Of a DNA stretch of 64,000 bases, positions 45,162 through 56,793 are shown in pieces (position 1 is the stretch's first letter; the number at the start of each line of letters is the position of its first letter). The stretch lies in NCBI GenBank assembly GCA_948474755.1, contig CAOLHI010001014.1:744001-808000 (forward strand), read 5' to 3'. The translations under genes were made by a program, and so were the position numbers. The notes beneath the pieces were generated by a model. It was given only the letters and a program-made list of their open reading frames with translations. It did no database searches and had not been told where the DNA came from. The stretch is from Ctenosaura bakeri. Its lineage: Eukaryota; Chordata; Lepidosauria; Squamata; Iguanidae.

Positions 45162-45785
45162 GGCCTTTCCTCCCTACCCTGTTATAGGCCCTTTTCGCAC
45201 GGGCTTTCTCTCGCGAAATAGCCCCGTGAGCCTCGCGGGAGTGGGAGCGTCGCTCTGCACGACGCAGTCCCACTTCCGCGGCGCTCACGGGGCTGAAGCG
45301 GTGCGACTGCGGTTTTTTTGCTTTTCACCTTGAAGTGAAAATCACCCACGCTCGCGCAACGCTCCCGGTGCCCATGCGCACTTACCTGCTGTGCGGAGCG
45401 TCGGGGAGGCGGCCGAGTCGTGCTTCCTTCCCTCCGCGGTGCCTACAGCTCCCACAGGCCCCTGCGGAAGGAAGGGGCGGGGCACTAGTGTGACAGACAC
45501 GCCAGCAGGAAGCGCGTGCGGAAGGAACGAGGGGGGAAGCGGCAGCCTCCCGGAGGAGGCTTCTCGCACGAGCCACCCTCCCCCCTCGCGCAAGAAGCTA
45601 CAATGCGAAAAGGGTCATAGTGTTATTGTTCCACGTTCAACATCCTATGGAATCCTGGGGTTTGCAGTTTAGGGAGGGACATTGTCAGCCAGAGAACTCT
45701 TTGGCCTCAGTACACTACAAACCTCAGAATTCCACAGGATGTTAAACATGGAATAACACTATATCAGTGTAGGGTGGAAATGGCA
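45162..45785. mobile_element. Palindromic MITE, interrupted by a Harbinger-like element
   Basis: The left piece 45,162-45,186 (GGCCTTTCC...TACCCTGTTATA) and the right piece 45,617-45,785 (ATAGTGTTATTGTTCCACG ... GGTGGAAATGGC) together make one copy of the MITE seen at 32,633. They are split at the 'gttata|gtg' site by a 430-bp insertion. Confidence 0.8.
45187..45616. mobile_element. Harbinger-like MITE, ATA target duplication
   Basis: Left terminus GGCCCTTTTCGCACGGG, right terminus TGCGAAAAGGGTC. ATA is duplicated at both sides (45,184-45,186 and 45,617-45,619). CpG-rich, with a strong internal inverted pair ('gccccgtgagc' / 'gctcacggggc'). No transposase. Confidence 0.85.
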
Positions 45786-46965
45786 TAAGTCTATAGAAGC
45801 ATCCTGCTTGTTAATATGAAAGTTGTAATTTACTGTTGTGGCTGTAACTGTTCAGAGTCATCCTCCATAAATTCATGCCGTTTGGTTTTAAAGCCATCCA
45901 AGCCAGTGGTCCTCACCATCTTGGTTCAGGAAGTTGATAATTTCATTATATTTTGTGTGAAGAAGTGTGGGGGGAAAAGGCAAATCTAAAAATAATCTTG
46001 TTGGAAGGTATAGATTTCTAACATAGCACTAAATTAAGCTGATTTTGCCATGGTTGGTTTCTGAAAAGAGGTGCCAGAATGCCTACAAATAGAGCCGGCC
46101 CTTATTTTATGCAACAGATGTTGGCTGGTATAAAGGGCAGCTCCTGGCCTGAAATAGGAAGGATAGCAGAAAAAATATTATATGATATTGTCAATAAGCT
46201 TAAAACTCTTAATTCAATTGCATTTGCATTAGAACTATTACATTCATGTTATGTTGCCATATAAACTAGGTTAAAAGACTGAAGTAAAAGCCTTATCTGA
46301 AAAAAGCTAAAAAAAAATGCTCCCTACTCTTTTACTTTCACCAACCACCAATCACCCCTTTTGAAAACCTTTTCTATGCCATTTTAAAAACTCAGTTTCT
46401 CATCCCATCTCCCATCAAAAACTTTTGTCTTGCCTTGCCTTTCTCCCTCCCATAGAATTTCATCTTGCTTCCCCTATCCCATTCTTTAGCTTCCTGGCTC
46501 CCATGTTGATCCCGGTAAAAGGTCCCAATATGAAGAGCTTCAGAACTCAAGTTTCTAGGACAGATGAGGAGCCTTTATGCATTGTTCAGTGTAAAATGCA
46601 GAAAGACCACATGAGTGTTCAGAGAGTTGCTCACCCGTTCCTTAGAGGAAACTGAAAACTAGAGCCTAAATCTAATTTCTCATCCCAGCTGGAGCAGGCC
46701 CACTGAAACAATTGTTGGATAGCAAATCAACACTTAGCTAAACCCCATTGATTCAGTGAGTTTACTCCAGCTGGTATGAGCCATTGGATTTCAGCAAAGG
46801 ACTGGGAAAGATGACATAATGGAACATCCAAAAAGAGTATGGACTAATTGGTTGGAGCCCTGAACAGGAACACTCTGTGCTGCAGTGTTTGTATTAATTA
46901 ATGACCTATTTGTTTTTCATATATTAATTTAAATCTTTTAAAAATCTTTTTTCAGTTCAAAGAAA
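45786..46965. other. Non-coding, nothing recognised
   Basis: AT-rich, with no supported gene or classified repeat. Confidence 0.4.
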
Positions 46966-46969
46966 TAAC

Positions 46970-47192
46970 ACTGCACACTGTCACCAGGTGTTGTGGAAAA
47001 GACAACAATGCTTGGTAAACTGGAAACCAGTAGAGAAAGAGGAAGACCACAGTGCAGATCGATTGACTCAATCAAGGAAACCTGATTTTGCAAGACCTGA
47101 GCAGGGCTACTCATAACTAGAGCTCTTGGAGATCTTTCATTCACTGGGTTGCCATGAGTTGAAGCCAATCTGATAGTACATAACAACCACTG
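46970..47192 (+). mobile_element. LINE 3'-end-like fragment
   Basis: 'gaggaagaccacagtgcaga', 'tcgattgactcaatcaagga', 'ttgcaagacctgagcagggc', 'ggttgccatgagttgaagcc' and 'agtacataacaacca'. Better preserved than 27,700-27,862 and the same family. The minus-strand frame is incidental. Confidence 0.55.
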
Positions 47193-49197
47193 TCACCAGC
47201 TCACCCACATCTATCTAACACTCCTTGCAAGTCTCCCTTGTTATGCTTTCCTATCCATCCAAGGTAGGTCAGACTGGTTACTTTTCATGCTACCATCCTC
47301 ACTCAAAAGGAGTCCTGATCTGTAGGACAAAAGCCATGGATTTTCACTGGCTTTCTGGCCTTAGTGAATGTAAAAGAATGGTTGCCAGAAGAAAAGTAAT
47401 GTTTTCCACTTGGATGGAACTCATGGTTACAAGAGCTATTTCCTAGCATAAAGAATGGGGAAAACTGAGCAAAGGGTTGGCAAATGTGTGCAGCTACTAA
47501 AATTAGACCATTGCAGATCTGCTATTTTATATGTTTGACCAACATAGGCTCATAAGAAGGGTGTTTAAGGGCATTAAAACATTTCCGACTTACCACATCC
47601 CAACCAAAATGAGCAGCTACTGTACGTAGCTGGTGGCCAAAGAGACAATGTTTTGTGGTAGTGACAACTGTGAAGGAAGTATTTAGTAAAAATTACAAAT
47701 GAGAAGGATTAGAAAAGAGAGAAAAAAGCAGAGAGGTGAATGACTAAGAAACTGTAAGAACTAGTAAATCAAGTAACACTACAAAAAATGGAAGAAGAAG
47801 TAAATTAAAGTTACTGAAAGTGAGGATGGGATTATACTGGAGAAGACAATGCCACATGACTCGTGATTCAGAGAACTCTGCACAGCATAGCAGAGCTGTT
47901 TAAAGGATTTCCTTCTGAACTCTCTCTCCTCCAAATGAACCAACAGGTCTTTCTCAAACTCTCTGAAATTCTGAAGTCTTCAGAGTGTGGGGCTTCATAC
48001 CAAGGAGAGTGAGAACTGCCAACTGAAAAATGACTGTACGTCTTATTCCTCTTCTCCAGTAAATCCCCTGTTTACTGCCCAACCTTAAAAAAAAGCGGTG
48101 GGGGAGCAGAGGAAATTCAGAAATTAAAAGATACACTTGGGAAGTTGCCATAGGTGGTGAAGAAGAGTAGTTTATACCAAAACACTCCAAAATATTTTGA
48201 GCCAGTGGGCACACTGGCATTTTCAAGATGCCAAATGTCACAAAATGGCTGCCATGGAGGCCATTCCATTTCATAAAATTCTATGCATCATTCAAGGCAA
48301 TTGTATGATAAACATCTGGAAACATCTGGATTTCAAAAGCCTGAAAGTGGTGAAGAGATATAATTGGGGTCTTAAAAATCTCTCCCCATAAATATATGGA
48401 TGCATATGTGTCTTTCATATAAATATATTTTTTTCCAGATATGGAAGGATATGGCTTTAGCATCATTTTTTAAAATGTCTTGAGAACGCTATAATACTGC
48501 CTGATGTCTGTCACCTACAGGTCACTTGAAAAATACTGTCTATATTGCCAACAGCCATGCCATCTGGATATGTGTCTATCTGGGACATCTATGTCCTGTT
48601 TCTGAATTTGGCCAGTCTGAATCAAGGTGTTTAAAGGTAGAAACTGTGAGATTTACAAGGTCAGAGAAAGTGCTCTTCAAAAACAAAAACAAACAAACAA
48701 AAAACATATGCAGTGATCAAACTGAACCCAATCTCCCTCCTCCCAAACTCCTCTTCAGTCTCCATTTCCCAAGTGAGAGAACCAAATACATCCACTGGCA
48801 GCTCAAATACACCTTTCATGGCTGTTTCAGGGGAGTATTTTTGCCCCCAAAGCATAGATTGATACCCACTGTCAAGCTGGCAGGAACAAATATGGAGACC
48901 ACACACACTACCATGACATCACAAAACATCACTTCTTGCACGGTGTGGCAGGGGAAGGGCAAAGCATAGGCCATTTGTAGCATTAGGCAGACTGAAGCAG
49001 GTAGTCACCTCATGGAGCATCCGCGGAGAGGCGAATGCATAGTGCTGGAGAAGAAAGTTCTAGGTGCCACCTTGACTACTCTTAGTCCCCAAAGCTATCC
49101 TGCTGCTTCAAGGTACTAGACTGTCCCATAAACAGTGTCTTAAGAAAGCATATGTACCAATCTGGTTGACTTTGGTAGGTAGAATGGGAGGGTTGTT
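47193..49197. other. Non-coding, nothing recognised
   Basis: No supported exon, RNA gene or named repeat. The 147-codon frame at 48,526-48,969 looks random. Confidence 0.4.
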
Positions 49198-49706
49198 CAG
49201 TAACTGCATCACATTTGCGAGGTTTCCAGGGACAGAACCCTTGCGAAACAGGAAAAACACTGAATAACTTCCTCCCCATGATTCTCCTCCTATTCCCCCC
49301 TCATTCCTTTGCCTCTGGCCCTGGCACGGCAGGGGGAGACAACCTAAAAGGCTTACCAGTACTTTCGCCTTCAGACAGAGAAGAGGGGAGTTTTGGAGTT
49401 CTAATTGCTTCCGGCAACCATCTTGAGAAAGGAGGAGTAGGAGCAAAGACAGCGCTTAACCAAGCAGCAGCCAATACACAGCAGAATGTACAGCCACATG
49501 GCAGAGAGGCCACATCTTCAGCAATGGGAGGGGCTTTGCTCACCCAAAAGGAAAAAAAAAACACCCATTTTAAATACAAGCCTGGCAAGCCTGAGATGAG
49601 GAATGCAAGAGATGGGAGGACGAAAAAGCAGGGGAGGCGAGCATGTGCCTCACAAATAATCAAATTCACAAAGATCAAACCTGCAAATATGGAGAGAGGG
49701 CTATAA
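49198..49706 (-). mobile_element. pogo/mariner-like MITE, minus orientation
   Basis: Its right end on the plus strand ('aataatcaaattcacaaaga', 'cctgcaaatatggagagagg') is the inverse of the left end of the elements at 7,397 and 40,710. The left end ('cagtaactgcatcacatttg') is the corresponding other terminus. A subterminal pair 'tttgcgaggtttcc' / 'cccttgcgaaac' repeats the hairpin seen in the relatives. The terminal TA dinucleotides are no longer both intact. Confidence 0.7.
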
Positions 49707-49707
49707 G

Positions 49708-49933
49708 TTGCTTGTGACTTTCATTGAACCTCTGACTTATGGCAACCCTATCATAAGGTTTTCTTGGCAAGATTTATTCAGCAGAGGTTTGCCATTGCCT
49801 TCCTACCTAACGCAGAAGGAGTGTGACTTGCCCATGGTCATCCAGTGGGTTTCCATGACTCAGCAGGGATTCAGACTCTGGTCTGTCAGAGCTCTAGTCC
49901 AACAGTCAAGCCATTATATCACACTTGCTCTCA
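49708..49933 (+). mobile_element. SINE, tRNA/CORE type
   Basis: 'gacttatggcaaccctatca', 'gttttcttggcaagatttat', 'gtttgccattgccttcc', 'catggtcatccagtgggttt' and 'agactctggtctgtc'. Adjacent to the TIR element. Close to full length. Confidence 0.72.
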
Positions 49934-50526
49934 AAATGGGAGCGAGCAAAATCTTATTTTTTGCCTGATACTCTCAGATGTGTTAGGTTGATCCTGGCAA
50001 AGAAGGAAATGTTTCTCTCCCTTTGTTGCCCCTGCTGCAGTTTCTTGTAGCCCTGCCTTTGCTTACTTCTGTCTTCCATGTATGTACATGTGTGCACATA
50101 GTTTATCGAGGCAGGAAGCAGTTCAACAAAACAGCAAGACTGACAGGACCTATTGACCAGAGGGCAACAAAGGGAACCAGATGAAAGTGGATAGATGAGC
50201 TACAATTGCTTATTCAGTTGTTTCTTCCTCTAATAAGCATATGCCTTAACATAATCCTGCATTCTCTCCTCTTGCTACTCTGCCCCCAGAACAAAAATAA
50301 CTTGAAATCACATGGATCTTGTTGGAAGTTATCATTGGTCTGAGGCTGACTCTGGTGCACAGCAAAATGCTTCTCTCTCCCCTGGTCCCCACCAGCCATA
50401 GAATGGCCATGGGGCAGGGGGCTATCACAGCAAAACTGTGAGTCCTGGGGATGGTGGAGTGTGGAGCTGTAGCAAGGATCTGCCTGTAGAGGTCTTATGC
50501 AATGCTGGGCAATGTAGGATCTCAAC
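49934..50526. other. Non-coding, nothing recognised
   Basis: No supported feature. Confidence 0.4.
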
Positions 50527-50529
50527 TTT

Positions 50530-50950
50530 GGCCCTTTTTGCATGGCATTTTCCATGCAAAAGGGCGCCTAGAGTGTCGCACGATTGTGAGGAGCGATCTG
50601 CACAATGCACTCACAATCGCGTGACACTCCAGGGTAGGGCAGGCACCGATCGCGCACCTTTTCATTTTCAGCTAGAAGCTGAAAATGGTGAGCGATCACG
50701 CATTGCTCCCGGGCCCCACGCACACTTACTTGGCGTGCAGAGCCTCCATAGCCATGCCGGTCGTGCTTCCTGCCCCAGCACAGCCTGGGAAACTCCAAGG
50801 CTGCACTGCAGAAGGAAGAGGCAGGGCTCTCGTGCAAGCAGGCAGCTTGTGCGGAGCCGAAGGACCCTGGATGCGAGACCCTCTTGCTGGAGGCTGCTAG
50901 CGCAATCCCCGCACCCTAGTACTAGAAGAAGGTAAGGTGTGGAAAGGGCC
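50530..50950. mobile_element. Harbinger-like MITE, TTT target duplication
   Basis: Left terminus GGCCCTTTTTGCATGG, right terminus GTGTGGAAAGGGCC. TTT is present on both sides (50,527-50,529 and 50,951-50,953). Internal palindromes include 'gcatggcattttccatgc' near the left end and 'ttttcattttcagc'/'gctgaaaatgg'. Homologous to 45,187-45,616 ('tgcgcat/tgcacac..ttacttg', 'gtcgtgcttcctgcccc'). Confidence 0.85.
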
Positions 50951-51239
50951 TTTGATGTGTTTGCAGAGGCTGGAAAAGTTAATTTTTTTAGATTACAATT
51001 CCCAGAATTCCCTAGCCAGTATGAACATGTCATCTGGGGCATTCTAGGAATTTCAATTTTAAAAAAATTCCAATTCTGGTACATGCACACACATATTCTT
51101 TATTTTATTCCTGTTGCAGATATGTCCTTGCTAGTACCTCAACAGAAAATGGCATTTATACATTTATTTGTTTATTAATTCATTTGTTGCATATCTCCCA
51201 TATCCTCATTTCCCATTCCCTCCAGTGAACTCAAATTTA

Positions 51240-51345
51240 CAAACCTGGCTCAGTCCCTTCACAATCCTGACAACAATCCTGTGAGGTAGGTGAGATTGAG
51301 AGAGACTGGCCCAAAGTCCCCCGGCCAGTTAAAGAAATCAGTAGG
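51240..51345 (+). mobile_element. MIR/L2-like core fragment
   Basis: 'cacaatcctgacaacaatcc', 'tgtgaggtaggtgagatt', 'gagagagactggcccaaagt' follow the pattern of an old CORE/L2-related repeat. Short and diverged. Confidence 0.45.
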
Positions 51346-52275
51346 GAAGCTGGAGTGCAACACTGCTCAGATGAATAGAGATTTCAGCTCAGCAGCAGAG
51401 CAAAGGGCACTAATAAGAAGCAGAACCTGGCAGGAGAACTGGCAATCCACACTGAGTGGCCTGGTAGACCAGATTCAAGCAAACCACAATTTTCCACACC
51501 CTGCCCTTGACAAATGGACAAAGAAACTCTCATGTTTTTAATTTTCTGATAAAGATTTCTAACTTCAAATTATGATTTGTCATCAAAATTACCAGTTAGT
51601 CAGAGAACAATTCTGCAATTTAAAGTTTAGCAGATTACAGCTGCAATCCTGTGCATCCTTACTTAGAAGTCCCACTGAGCATATTTCTCAATAAAGATGC
51701 CATGAATCAGGATGCAGATTTGTAATACTTGCTACTTGAAACATGGAAAAAGTAATAGGCTCAGCACGAGAAATGCATGGTTAAAAATGTCCTCAAATCT
51801 GTTTTAAGAGAAGTTTTGGGCGTGGCGTCTTCCCAGGACAAAGCTTGGCTTGAGACACAAAATGATGGCAACCATCTTGAAACTGTATACACGGATAGAA
51901 AAAATTTGGGAGGGCTGTTGCTACAGGGGCCATAAATAGAGCTGAGTGCCAAGAAAAAGAAAAAGTGTAATAGGCTACAGCTGAGTATATTACATAGTCA
52001 TTCACACACACACACACACACAGATATATCAACAGGAATTTTAACTGAAAAAGAAAGGAAGTAGATTACTTAGGATAGACAAAAAACCCGATGACAAGAT
52101 GATGTGAATATTTTCCAGGGAATAAACAAAATAGCAACAGACAAAATAGCATAGATGGGAATTATCTGGAATATACACAGCCCAAAATAATTCTGCTAGT
52201 GTTCTTCTGCCAGTGCCTTGTGCCCAGGAACATTTTACAGATGGCTGTTAAACAAACAGCCTACTGAAAAAGACA
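51346..52275. other. Non-coding; short (CA)n at 52,003-52,021
   Basis: No supported gene. The only distinct feature is a short CA microsatellite. Confidence 0.4.
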
Positions 52276-52485
52276 GCCCACTTCCACACTACACTGTTAT
52301 AGTGCTATTATTCCACTTTCAACATCCACAGGATGTTCTGAGGTTTGTCGTTTACTGACGCCAAAGAGTTCTCTGACTGAGAATTCTAAATGCCCCTCCC
52401 TAAACTACGAACCCCAGAATTCCATAGGAGGTTGAAAGTGGAATAATAGCACTACACTACACTGCACAGTGTAGTGCAGACATTA
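52276..52485. mobile_element. Palindromic MITE, short copy
   Basis: 'gcccacttccacactacact', 'gttatagtgctattattcca' on the left and 'gttgaaagtggaataatagc', 'actacactacactgc' on the right form the two arms. It lacks the C-rich centre of the copy at 32,633. The right terminus has been rearranged (extra 'actacactgcacagtgtag'). Confidence 0.75.
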
Positions 52486-52855
52486 GTTGTTGTTGTTTTT
52501 AACCAATGTATAGATTTGGATTGTTGTATAGCTCGTTGTATCAACCTATCACAGAATCTCTGGGTAAGCAGCAAAGTATCAATCATAAATCAAGAGTTCC
52601 TTGTGATACAGAGCTTAGATGTAACCAATAATATGTAACAACATTATGGAAAGCACATTAAACATAACATATTAGTAACATGTTGCTCCTAAAATAATAA
52701 GCAACATTGATGCCAATGCATCATAAAAACGTAAAATTTTATTTCAGTTTTTTTAAAGTAATGACTAATGTTTTAAAATCAAAGGCCAGCTTGAATATAA
52801 ATGTCTTATGTCTCTTCCAGAAGATGTACAAACACAGAATTCACTGAATTTCTAG

Positions 52856-52942
52856 GTGGGTTGAACAGCAATCCCCAGCATTCCAGTCCATTAGCTATGC
52901 TGGCTGTGGCTGCTGTTCAATTACATCAGGAGGGCCACCCAA
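52856..52942. repeat. Palindromic 'gagggccaccc' interspersed repeat
   Basis: 'gtgggttgaacagcaatccc', 'cattagctatgctggctgtg' and 'catcaggagggccaccc'. The same family as 16,745 and 33,268. Confidence 0.5.
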
Positions 52943-55007
52943 TTCTCTGATCTAAGGGGAAAAGAAATTCCACAGTAAAGTGCAGCTCCCAGAAATGTTT
53001 CTGTATAAACCATGTTAAATTACATTATTGTTAATATGATAAATTAACATGCAAATTATATTACTGACCTTTCTAAATAGCAAAATTTGAACCGTATAGT
53101 AATATTTTATTGCAATTTATGCATGTTAAGTGCATGCTGTGACAGCACACCTTTGCATTTTTCTTGGGTGCACAGACATGCTTTGCTCCTTACAATGACA
53201 TTTGTTCCTTACAATGACATCATGACATTTAGAAGCCTCACATGGATAGTGAAAAAGTCCTCAGAAAAGCTGGGAATTTTACAGCATTAGTGCAGAAGAG
53301 GTCATAGTCATGCTTCCCACAAGACACACACACACACACTTCACTAGGAGTCATATGTATGTGTGTGTGTTGTATATGTATGGATTAAATGCACAAATAT
53401 TATACAGCTCAGTTCATATCTTTCTGAACAGGGAAACTGTGGGGAGTTAAGTTGGCTCCATTTCTTCTTAACTTCCAGTGAGCACCTAAAATGATGTTGT
53501 TCTGCATGGTCTTTCGACTTTGGACCTGTTCTGGCCATTTTAACGGTTTGGTTTTAAATTATTTTTACGGAGTATTTTTTTTGGGGGGGGGTTCACCCCA
53601 GAGGTCCTGATGAAGAGAGAGGTGATATCTAAATACCATAAACAAATAAACAAACAAAGCTAGGTAAGACCCTAGATCAGCTGCTTAGTCAACTCAATTG
53701 TGTATCCCGGCTTGATTTCCCCCTCCCCAAGTTGCTTTACCAGGCAGCGGGCACAGAGGTCTGTTTTCCTATTAATTGAAGCACAGTATACTGACATTTG
53801 CACCCTTGTCCCTCCAGCAATCTAGGATGTAAAAATCAAAAATAGGATCACTGTTGCCATTCTTCCTCCCACCAGAGATCACTGACAGAAGGGGTGTGTG
53901 GAAACATCAGTATGGGGAGCCCCAGTGGATAGGAGAATAGATCTCCACTGCTTGCAGCTGCTGCTGATGCCTGGTAATATAGGATTGGGGACTTTTATGG
54001 TCATGTCCATAGTATCATGATTATGAATCAGTTACGGATGCATTAACTCTAGGTTATACATCCATAGCTGTGACAGTGAACTCTAGCCACTACTTTGAGC
54101 CACAAATATTATTTCATGCAACTTTCATGACTGGATTAAGAATATTGGACTAAATCAAATTCATAATATCCCCTAGACTAGACCCATTGAATCAATTGTT
54201 GAATGACAGATCAACACTTACCTAAATCCCATTAAATCAATGGGGCTAGTTAGGACTAGCAGTTGGATTGAAGCCATAATATTATTTTTTAATTATTATT
54301 ATATTGGAGGCATAACACCACCTGTATGCCACCAAAAACTCAGCAGGAAAGAACTCTGTATGTTCTAGAATGTTTTCCTTCATCTTTGAAACAGTGGGCC
54401 TTCTCCGGAGAGCAGCAGTTAAGTCTTCAGGGGTGTCTTTGGCAAAGACAATAGTAATGGGTCTACTCAGTTAGGGTCTACTGTTTTAGAAGATCTTGGA
54501 TTCTTCACTTTACTTTTCCCACTATCAGTCACTTGACCTACATATCCTGCCTTCTTAACCAGTAATTGAAGGCTAGGTCAATACATGAACTAGGAAATAT
54601 GAGGTGGGAATGAGCTGGTGCAATGGAATGTATTACTTCATTCTGTAGGCAGGGGAAGTGTATTTTGATGCTCATTTTATACCAAGTCCTCTGTAAGCAG
54701 AAAACAAACAGGGAAGAGAGTGATCTGAGCCAGGCTTTTCTCCTTGATTTCTTCACATTCCGCCTCCAGGAGATTTTTACCTGAGGAGGGGGGATTCCAA
54801 ATGCTAAGGGATTCTTGGAGCTGAATGCGACATTTCCAAGCTGTAGATCTGCTCAAGTATCAGACTCAGGTGGGGATGAGCAAGTTCTAGTGTAACAGAA
54901 TAGACTTTGCCACTTCAGACCGCAGGTAGGTAAATATATTTTAATATTCCAGGCTGTTTGTTTGTTTATACTTCCCTGTGCAGATTCAAACCTAGCAGAG
55001 CAAGTAG
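52943..55007. other. Non-coding; short (AC)n at 53,324-53,339
   Basis: AT-rich sequence. No exon or RNA gene, and no classified element apart from a short AC/GT tract around 53,324-53,370. Confidence 0.4.
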
Positions 55008-55383
55008 ATATACCCATCAACCTTTCACAGATGAAAACCAGGACAGATGTGGCCAATAACATCAGAGTGTGGCCAAGATGTCAAAAGTTATTAATAAGGA
55101 AAAACATACAAGCTGGGAGAGGCTGCAGCAGTTTTGTCTTTTGCCTGAGTCTACTGGAAAGCCAGATTCCACCTTTCCTCTCTTCTTCTCCATGCTGAAT
55201 TAATTAAGTGTAAACTACTTTTGCACTTGGAATTCAGTTTACACCACCAGATGCAAGCTGAGGACAAAGGCGGAAAGCAGGTGGAGGAGAGAGGAAGTGA
55301 GATGTTTCAAAAGCAGCCGAAAAGCAGGACAAAGAGAATTAATTGAGACTGTCCCTGACAAATGAGGACAGTTGGAAAGTATG
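55008..55383. mobile_element. CATACC-ended TIR repeat, copy 3 of 4
   Basis: 'atacccatcaacctttcaca', 'gatgaaaaccaggacagatg', 'aagatgtcaaaagttattaa', 'gtttacaccaccagatgcaa', 'gctgaggacaaaggcgg' and 'gactgtccctgacaaatgag'. Ends 'gttggaaagtatg', the inverse of the left terminus. Confidence 0.72.
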
Positions 55384-56415
55384 GGTAGATGGTTAGTATT
55401 TTCTTCTTCAATGTGAAAGATAAGCCTTGGGAATAATTCTATTTGTAGAAGATCTTTAAATAGAAGATCACTCCCCCCTGAAGTCCATAGAGATGCAGGC
55501 CATTTTATTACCATAATGTCCTTCCATTTGACTCTGCTGCAAGTGTAGGCCAAGTCTTATTTATTTTCCATGGGAGTTTCAAAAGGACCTAAGGAGCTTA
55601 CATTCTTGTGAAGCTAGAGACTTTAAGAAAATAGACCACAGTTACCCATGCTTGAGAAAATAATCTTGGCATGCCAAGCTTTTTCATGTTTTTTCCTACT
55701 ACACTAAAAGGGATTGTTTATCATTCCTGTGGGAATAAAACAGAAATGCACTGCTATTTGTTTCCACAGGGGGAAACTGGTGTATTTGTTACATCGGCTG
55801 CATCCCTAAGGAATTTGCGCATGGCACTGTTATATCACAATTGCGTTGCACTAGTCCCATCTTGGATAGGAGTTCATTGCACGACGTTGTTGCTGTCTTG
55901 GTGTTCTTCCAGAAGGTCCTGGAAGATGCCTCCCTTGTTGTACATTTGGCTCCAGTCACACAGGTATATGCTTCTCAATGGTCTCCTGGTTTCTGTCAGC
56001 CACTAAATGGGAATTGGGGAGACACCATGAAAAATCTGAGTTTTCAGGGGGGCTGTATTGGTTATTGTACAAAGGAAGATGAGAATTCTGACCTCTGGAA
56101 TGATGAGACAGACAGACACAGAGAGAATGAGATTTACATGCATGCATTGAATTTGCACCTGCATATGTCACTAACAGGATGTTAAGCATTGTATCTTTTG
56201 CATTGTAGCTCTACCGCCATCAGTCTTTCTGCCAGTAGGACCCCTAGAACAGGGCCTTCTGGAAGTGGCTTTGAATTGACTGGATCCAAATGACTGGATC
56301 TTCATCCTCTTAAGAAGTCCAGGAGCAAGACCCCTATTATGCCAGTCTGAAACTGACATAGATAATCCTCCCCAACACACATACACACTGAAACTGAGAG
56401 AGATAACAAACAATG
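55384..56415. other. Non-coding, nothing recognised
   Basis: No supported gene. Open frames of up to 114 codons lack recognisable domains. Confidence 0.4.
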
Positions 56416-56793
56416 CATATCCTCCAATATTTCACAGACGAAAACTGGGACACCTTTGGTCAAGCAACATCAGTGTGGTTAAGATGGCAAAAGTTATTAT
56501 TCTTCAAAAGTGAAGAACACACAAGCTTGAAAAGGCTGCTGCAAGTTGCTTTTGCCTGAGCTTACAGGGAAGAGCAAGATTCTGGCCCTTCCTTTCCTTT
56601 CCTCCTGCTGAGTTGAGTGCAAACTACTTCTGCATTTTGAACTCAGTTAGTAGCAGCTGAAGTAAGCTGAGGACAGAGGGGGAAGTGGGAGGAGGAAAGA
56701 AAAACCAGGACATTCTAAAAACAGCTTCCAAAGTGGGGTGACAGAGGATTAATTGGGACTATCCCTGTCAAACTAGGAGAGTTGGAAGATATA
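56416..56793. mobile_element. CATACC-ended TIR repeat, copy 4 of 4
   Basis: 'catatcctccaatatttcac', 'agacgaaaactgggacacct', 'aagatggcaaaagttattat', 'gctgaggacagagggggaag' and 'gactatccctgtcaaactag'. Ends 'gttggaagatata'. It lies about 1.03 kb beyond copy 3 in the same orientation. Confidence 0.72.

Noticed and set aside
45187..45616. CpG-rich segment as a CpG-island promoter
   Set aside because: It has inverted termini and a three-base target duplication, so the CpG richness belongs to a mobile element. No adjacent gene is visible.
46425..46655. 76-codon frame as a possible small gene
   Set aside because: No start context, domain or conservation argument. Ordinary for this sequence length.
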